64,000 bases of DNA, taken from positions 930,001-994,000 of the forward strand of contig NZ_JALJYF010000001.1 in NCBI RefSeq assembly GCF_024170465.1. Reading direction: 5' to 3'. Within the stretch, counting starts at the first letter, position 1. Each line of letters opens with the position of its first letter. Positions 62,101-64,000 of this stretch are shown piece by piece. The notes under the pieces are model-generated. The model saw nothing but the letters and a program-made list of their open reading frames with translations, did no database searches and had not been told where the DNA came from. Source of the DNA: Natronospira proteinivora. GTDB taxonomy: Bacteria > Pseudomonadota > Gammaproteobacteria > Natronospirales > Natronospiraceae. The position numbers and the translations under genes were made by a program.

Positions 62101-62656
62101 GACGGATACGGTTCTCGGTTTCCCGACGCCGCTCCTTGTATTTGGAAATCCCGGCTGCCTCTTCCAGGAAAACCCGCAATTCTTCGGGCTTGGCCTCGAT
62201 CAGGCGGCTGATCATGCCCTGCTCGATGATGGCATAACTGCGCGGCCCCAGGCCGGTCCCCAGGAAGATGTCCTGAATATCCCGGCGACGGCAGCGAGCG
62301 CCATTCAGGTAGTAACTGGAAGTACCGTCACGAGCCACTTGGCGACGCACGGAAATTTCATTGTAGCCAGCATACTGCCCGCCAACGGATCCATCGGAAT
62401 TATCAAAGACCAGCTCAATGGAGGCCGTGCTCACCGGCTTGCGGCTGCTGGAGCCATTGAAAATCACATCCGCCATGGAATCGCCCCGCAGGTGCTTGGC
62501 AGAGCTTTCCCCCATAACCCAGCGGACCGCATCGATGACATTGGATTTCCCGCAGCCATTGGGACCGATAATCCCGGTCATGGCGGTGGGAAAGCTGATG
62601 GTGGTCGGATCCACAAAGGACTTGAAGCCAGCCAGTTTGATCTTGCTCAGTCGCAT
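59156..62656 (-). CDS. smc: Chromosome segregation protein SMC
   Basis: A 1166-residue SMC ATPase. Walker A GPNGCGKSN near 32-40, two long coiled coils around a hinge (about 500-650), signature LSGGEKALTAVSL and Walker B FCMLDEVDAPLDDAN. With ScpA and ScpB, also in this window, it forms the bacterial condensin. Many gammaproteobacteria use MukBEF instead; this organism has the SMC-ScpAB type. Confidence 0.97.
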   Translation of the reverse strand: MRLSKIKLAGFKSFVDPTTISFPTAMTGIIGPNGCGKSNVIDAVRWVMGESSAKHLRGDSMADVIFNGSSSRKPVSTASIELVFDNSDGSVGGQYAGYNEISVRRQVARDGTSSYYLNGARCRRRDIQDIFLGTGLGPRSYAIIEQGMISRLIEAKPEELRVFLEEAAGISKYKERRRETENRIRHTRENLERLSDLREEVEKQLNHLDRQARTAEKYKALKAEERELRSQLIALRIKDLDSGLESQDRRLAETENRMQAEIAEQRRMETALEQERERQSEASEAFNEVQARYYSTGAEITRVEQSIQHAREMRQRQLEDLERAEHALEQTRNHIRRDEEYLQDTQNSLGEMEPGLERLREAAEQSAREQEATESRLAEWQERWDQFSRRAGEHQQSAEVTRTGIEHMESQVRRQLDRLDKIEQEQSQLSTEAMERQKESLEEDRARQSERHEVLSEGLEAQREALESVRQEERDLGRRLHEKRNALQSLSGRVSSLEALQQAALNKDGGEGAEWLARQGLAERPRLAEKIQVAGGWERAVETVLGHHLESVTVNEMSLVMDELAELKAGSVGLVGSAPVIAQATSGTLAEKVEGPAVVRELLAGIRVAGSLEEADRLRSELNEGESIVCPDGTWLGREWLRVTRSESEEAGVLEREQQLKTLQAEQQTLEQESEALGESLEAARAGVKEKEAALEDAQREFNQLHRSISDLDARLESIQSRINQADERRQSLDQEAEELRTQVREQENKLKAARAELETTMNSMQASEDERKQLEQERDELREAAEAARQKSREDQAAAHDLALKVEARRSSLESTRRSLERMQTQLEELHERQNRLSESLDDQGDPVAGHEEQLEKLLERRKAVDEELGSARRRMETIDADLREKEKQRVSHEQKAAELRGDLEKLRLDSQEARVRRETLVEQLEELEVALEAVSQSLPEEANVQAWTEALGSVERRISRLGAINLAAIDEFKEQSERKTYLDAQYDDLTEALETLESAIRKIDRETRTRFKETYDKVNAGLKETFPRLFGGGHAYLEMTGEDLLDAGVTVMARPPGKRNSSISALSGGEKALTAVSLVFSIFELNPAPFCMLDEVDAPLDDANVGRFCDLVKEMSERVQFIFITHNKITMELSNQLLGVTMNEPGVSRLVSVDVDEAVEMATA

Positions 62657-62841
62657 GCATGTTCCATTTTCATGTGGTGGGCCGGGAGGCCTCGCTGCCG
62701 CCAGCGATTCCAGCCCCCAGGACTGACGGCCGGCGAGCGGCCGGAGACAATCCCGCCATTGTAATGTAATCCCAGCTTCGGTTTAATCCCGGTTTCACCG
62801 CAACGCTCATTCGGCAACTGCCATTCATACCGAGGATGACC

Positions 62842-63231
62842 ATGATCGCGCAACCCAGCAAGAATCTGGAAACCTTTCCCAATCCCCGCCCTGGCCGGGA
62901 TTTCACCATCCGCATGGAAATCCCCGAATTCACCTGCCTCTGTCCCAAGACCGGGCAACCGGATTTCGCTACCATCCACCTGGCCTATGTGCCGGATGCC
63001 CTCTGTGTGGAACTCAAGGCCCTGAAACTCTATATCTGGTCCTTCCGGGACGAGGGCGCCTTCCACGAGGATATTACCAATCGCATCCTGGATGACATTG
63101 TTGCCGCCATTCAGCCGAAATTTCTGCAGGTCACCGGTGAATTCAATGTGCGCGGCGGTATCTGGACCAATGTGATCGCCGAATACCGCCAGCCGGACTG
63201 GCAGGCACCGAGCCTGGTTGACTTGCCTTGA
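62842..63231 (+). CDS. queF: NADPH-dependent preQ0 reductase QueF, short type
   Basis: A 129-residue T-fold enzyme that reduces 7-cyano-7-deazaguanine to preQ1 for queuosine in tRNA. The catalytic Cys is in [13 protein letters not shown], with the Asp a few residues after. It is the short, YkvM-like unimodular type, not the fused long form of E. coli. I use the ATG at 62842, six bases after GAGG; an ATG two codons earlier is possible. It is divergent from smc. Confidence 0.95.
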   Translation: MIAQPSKNLETFPNPRPGRDFTIRMEIPEFTCLCPKTGQPDFATIHLAYVPDALCVELKALKLYIWSFRDEGAFHEDITNRILDDIVAAIQPKFLQVTGEFNVRGGIWTNVIAEYRQPDWQAPSLVDLP

Positions 63232-63296
63232 AGCCTACGGCAATTAGTCGGGACAAGGGCAATACGCATCGCTTAAGCGGTAAGTTTTGCATCAGC

Positions 63297-63325
63297 TTGC
63301 GCCCACTGAGTCCTTTCTGTATAAC
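63297..63325 (+). promoter_or_regulatory. Likely sigma-70 promoter of dksA
   Basis: -35 TTGCGC at 63297-63302, a 17-base spacer and -10 TATAAC at 63320-63325, about 80 bases before dksA. Confidence 0.65.
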
Positions 63326-63405
63326 CTGCCTCTGATCAGCATCCACGACTCTAGCCGTGGAGCAACGCCAAAGGCAGTAACCCACGGGAGATAGGGGGAA
63401 GGGCC

Positions 63406-63987
63406 ATGGCCAAGAAGAAGCAGAGCAAGAAGACCACCAAAACCCGGAAGAAGGCCGCGAAGAAGACCGTGACCAAAAAAACTGCGAGCAAGAAGACCGC
63501 TGCCAAGAAGGCCAGCAAGAAAAAGACTGCCGGCAAAAAGACCAGCAACAAAAAAGTCTCGGCAGGCACTGTGGCCACGGATGCGGGGATCAAGCCCTAT
63601 GAGCCTCGCAAGGGCGAGGAATACATGAACGAGGATCAGCGGGAGCATTTCCGACAGATCCTGATGGCCTGGAAACGGGACCTGATGGAAGAAGTGGACC
63701 GCACCGTCCACCACATGCAGGACGAGGCCGCCAACTTCCCGGATCCCAGCGACCGCGCCACCCAGGAATCCGAGTTCAGTCTGGAGCTGCGCGCCCGGGA
63801 CCGGGAACGGAAACTCATCAAGAAAATCGATGAATCTCTTCAGGCCCTGAAGGAAGACGATTACGGTTTTTGCCATTCCTGTGGCATTGAGATCGGCATC
63901 CGTCGATTGGAAGCCCGTCCCACGGCCACCTTGTGCATTGACTGCAAGACGCTGGATGAAATTCGCGAGAAGCAGATGATCGGTTAG
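63406..63987 (+). CDS. dksA: RNA polymerase-binding factor DksA with lysine-rich N-terminal tail
   Basis: A 193-residue DksA. Residues about 73-193 align with E. coli DksA (151 residues): coiled-coil tip [17 protein letters not shown] with D113 and D116, and a zinc finger with C156, C159, C177 and C180 (CHSC...CIDC). With ppGpp it adjusts rRNA and amino-acid promoters through the polymerase secondary channel. The first 50 residues are almost only Lys, Thr, Ala and Ser, like histone H1 tails. AGGGGGA lies eight bases before the ATG. Confidence 0.96.
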   Translation: MAKKKQSKKTTKTRKKAAKKTVTKKTASKKTAAKKASKKKTAGKKTSNKKVSAGTVATDAGIKPYEPRKGEEYMNEDQREHFRQILMAWKRDLMEEVDRTVHHMQDEAANFPDPSDRATQESEFSLELRARDRERKLIKKIDESLQALKEDDYGFCHSCGIEIGIRRLEARPTATLCIDCKTLDEIREKQMIG

Positions 63988-64000
63988 TCAGGCCATCGCC

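Noticed and set aside
63406-63560. Lysine-rich DksA tail read as a separate histone-like gene
   Set aside because: No stop codon separates it from the DksA domain and there is only one good ribosome binding site.

Overview
This 64 kb window is chromosomal backbone of a gammaproteobacterium. The conserved blocks say so: ligA-zipA-smc, trpS-scpA-scpB-rluB, gyrA-serC-hisC-aroA-cmk-rpsA-ihfB-lapAB, thrS-infC-rpmI-rplT-pheST-ihfA, and mtaD-ubiG-HAD phosphatase-yciK. GC content looks like about 60%. A BCCT compatible-solute transporter faces an ectoine hydroxylase gene, which points to a halophile or halotolerant organism. The mix suggests an Ectothiorhodospiraceae- or Natronospira-like lineage, but that placement is inference. 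I saw no CRISPR array, prophage or complete insertion sequence.

Layout. 1-4.6 kb: truncated BCCT transporter divergent from ectD, a PA0069-type radical SAM enzyme and a secreted polysaccharide deacetylase. 4.7-12.5 kb: tRNA-Pro, then a long leftward translation operon (tRNA-Val, thrS, infC with an AUC start, rpmI, rplT, pheS, pheT, ihfA, a MerR regulator) with hairpins before rpmI and pheS. 12.8-20.3 kb: a PPC-type lipoprotein, a Ycf46-like AAA ATPase, uvrB, an aspartate aminotransferase, tRNA-Asn and chrA. 20.3-23.6 kb: a low-GC gene for a lipoprotein that joins a di-heme peroxidase to a FG-GAP/ASPIC-UnbV region. 23.8-37.2 kb: galU, a ComEA-like protein, lapB-lapA, ihfB, rpsA, cmk, aroA, hisC, serA, serC and gyrA, all leftward.

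37.4-44.6 kb: mtnA, a DUF3047 protein, a small MscS channel, then an overlapping rightward run of mtaD, ubiG, a probable mupP, an NDUFAF6-like gene and yciK. 44.6-45.0 kb has no gene. 45.0-53.5 kb: an S9 prolyl oligopeptidase, a MagIII/endonuclease III-like glycosylase, an FkbM methyltransferase, then rluB, scpB, scpA, trpS and yciO. 53.6-64 kb: yciI, a bolA paralogue, a parvulin lipoprotein, a DUF1499 lipoprotein, ligA-zipA-smc, a short-type queF and dksA with a long lysine-rich tail.

Most genes are housekeeping. The points that deserve a second look are the peroxidase-CRTAC fusion, the orphan transporter/ectoine hydroxylase pair, the AUC start of infC and the structured leaders beside it, the 140-base overlap in which one DNA stretch encodes an acidic ScpB tail and a basic RluB head, the histone H1-like tail on DksA, the Fe-S-type TrpRS, and the non-enzymatic-looking squalene/phytoene synthase relative in the ubiG operon.
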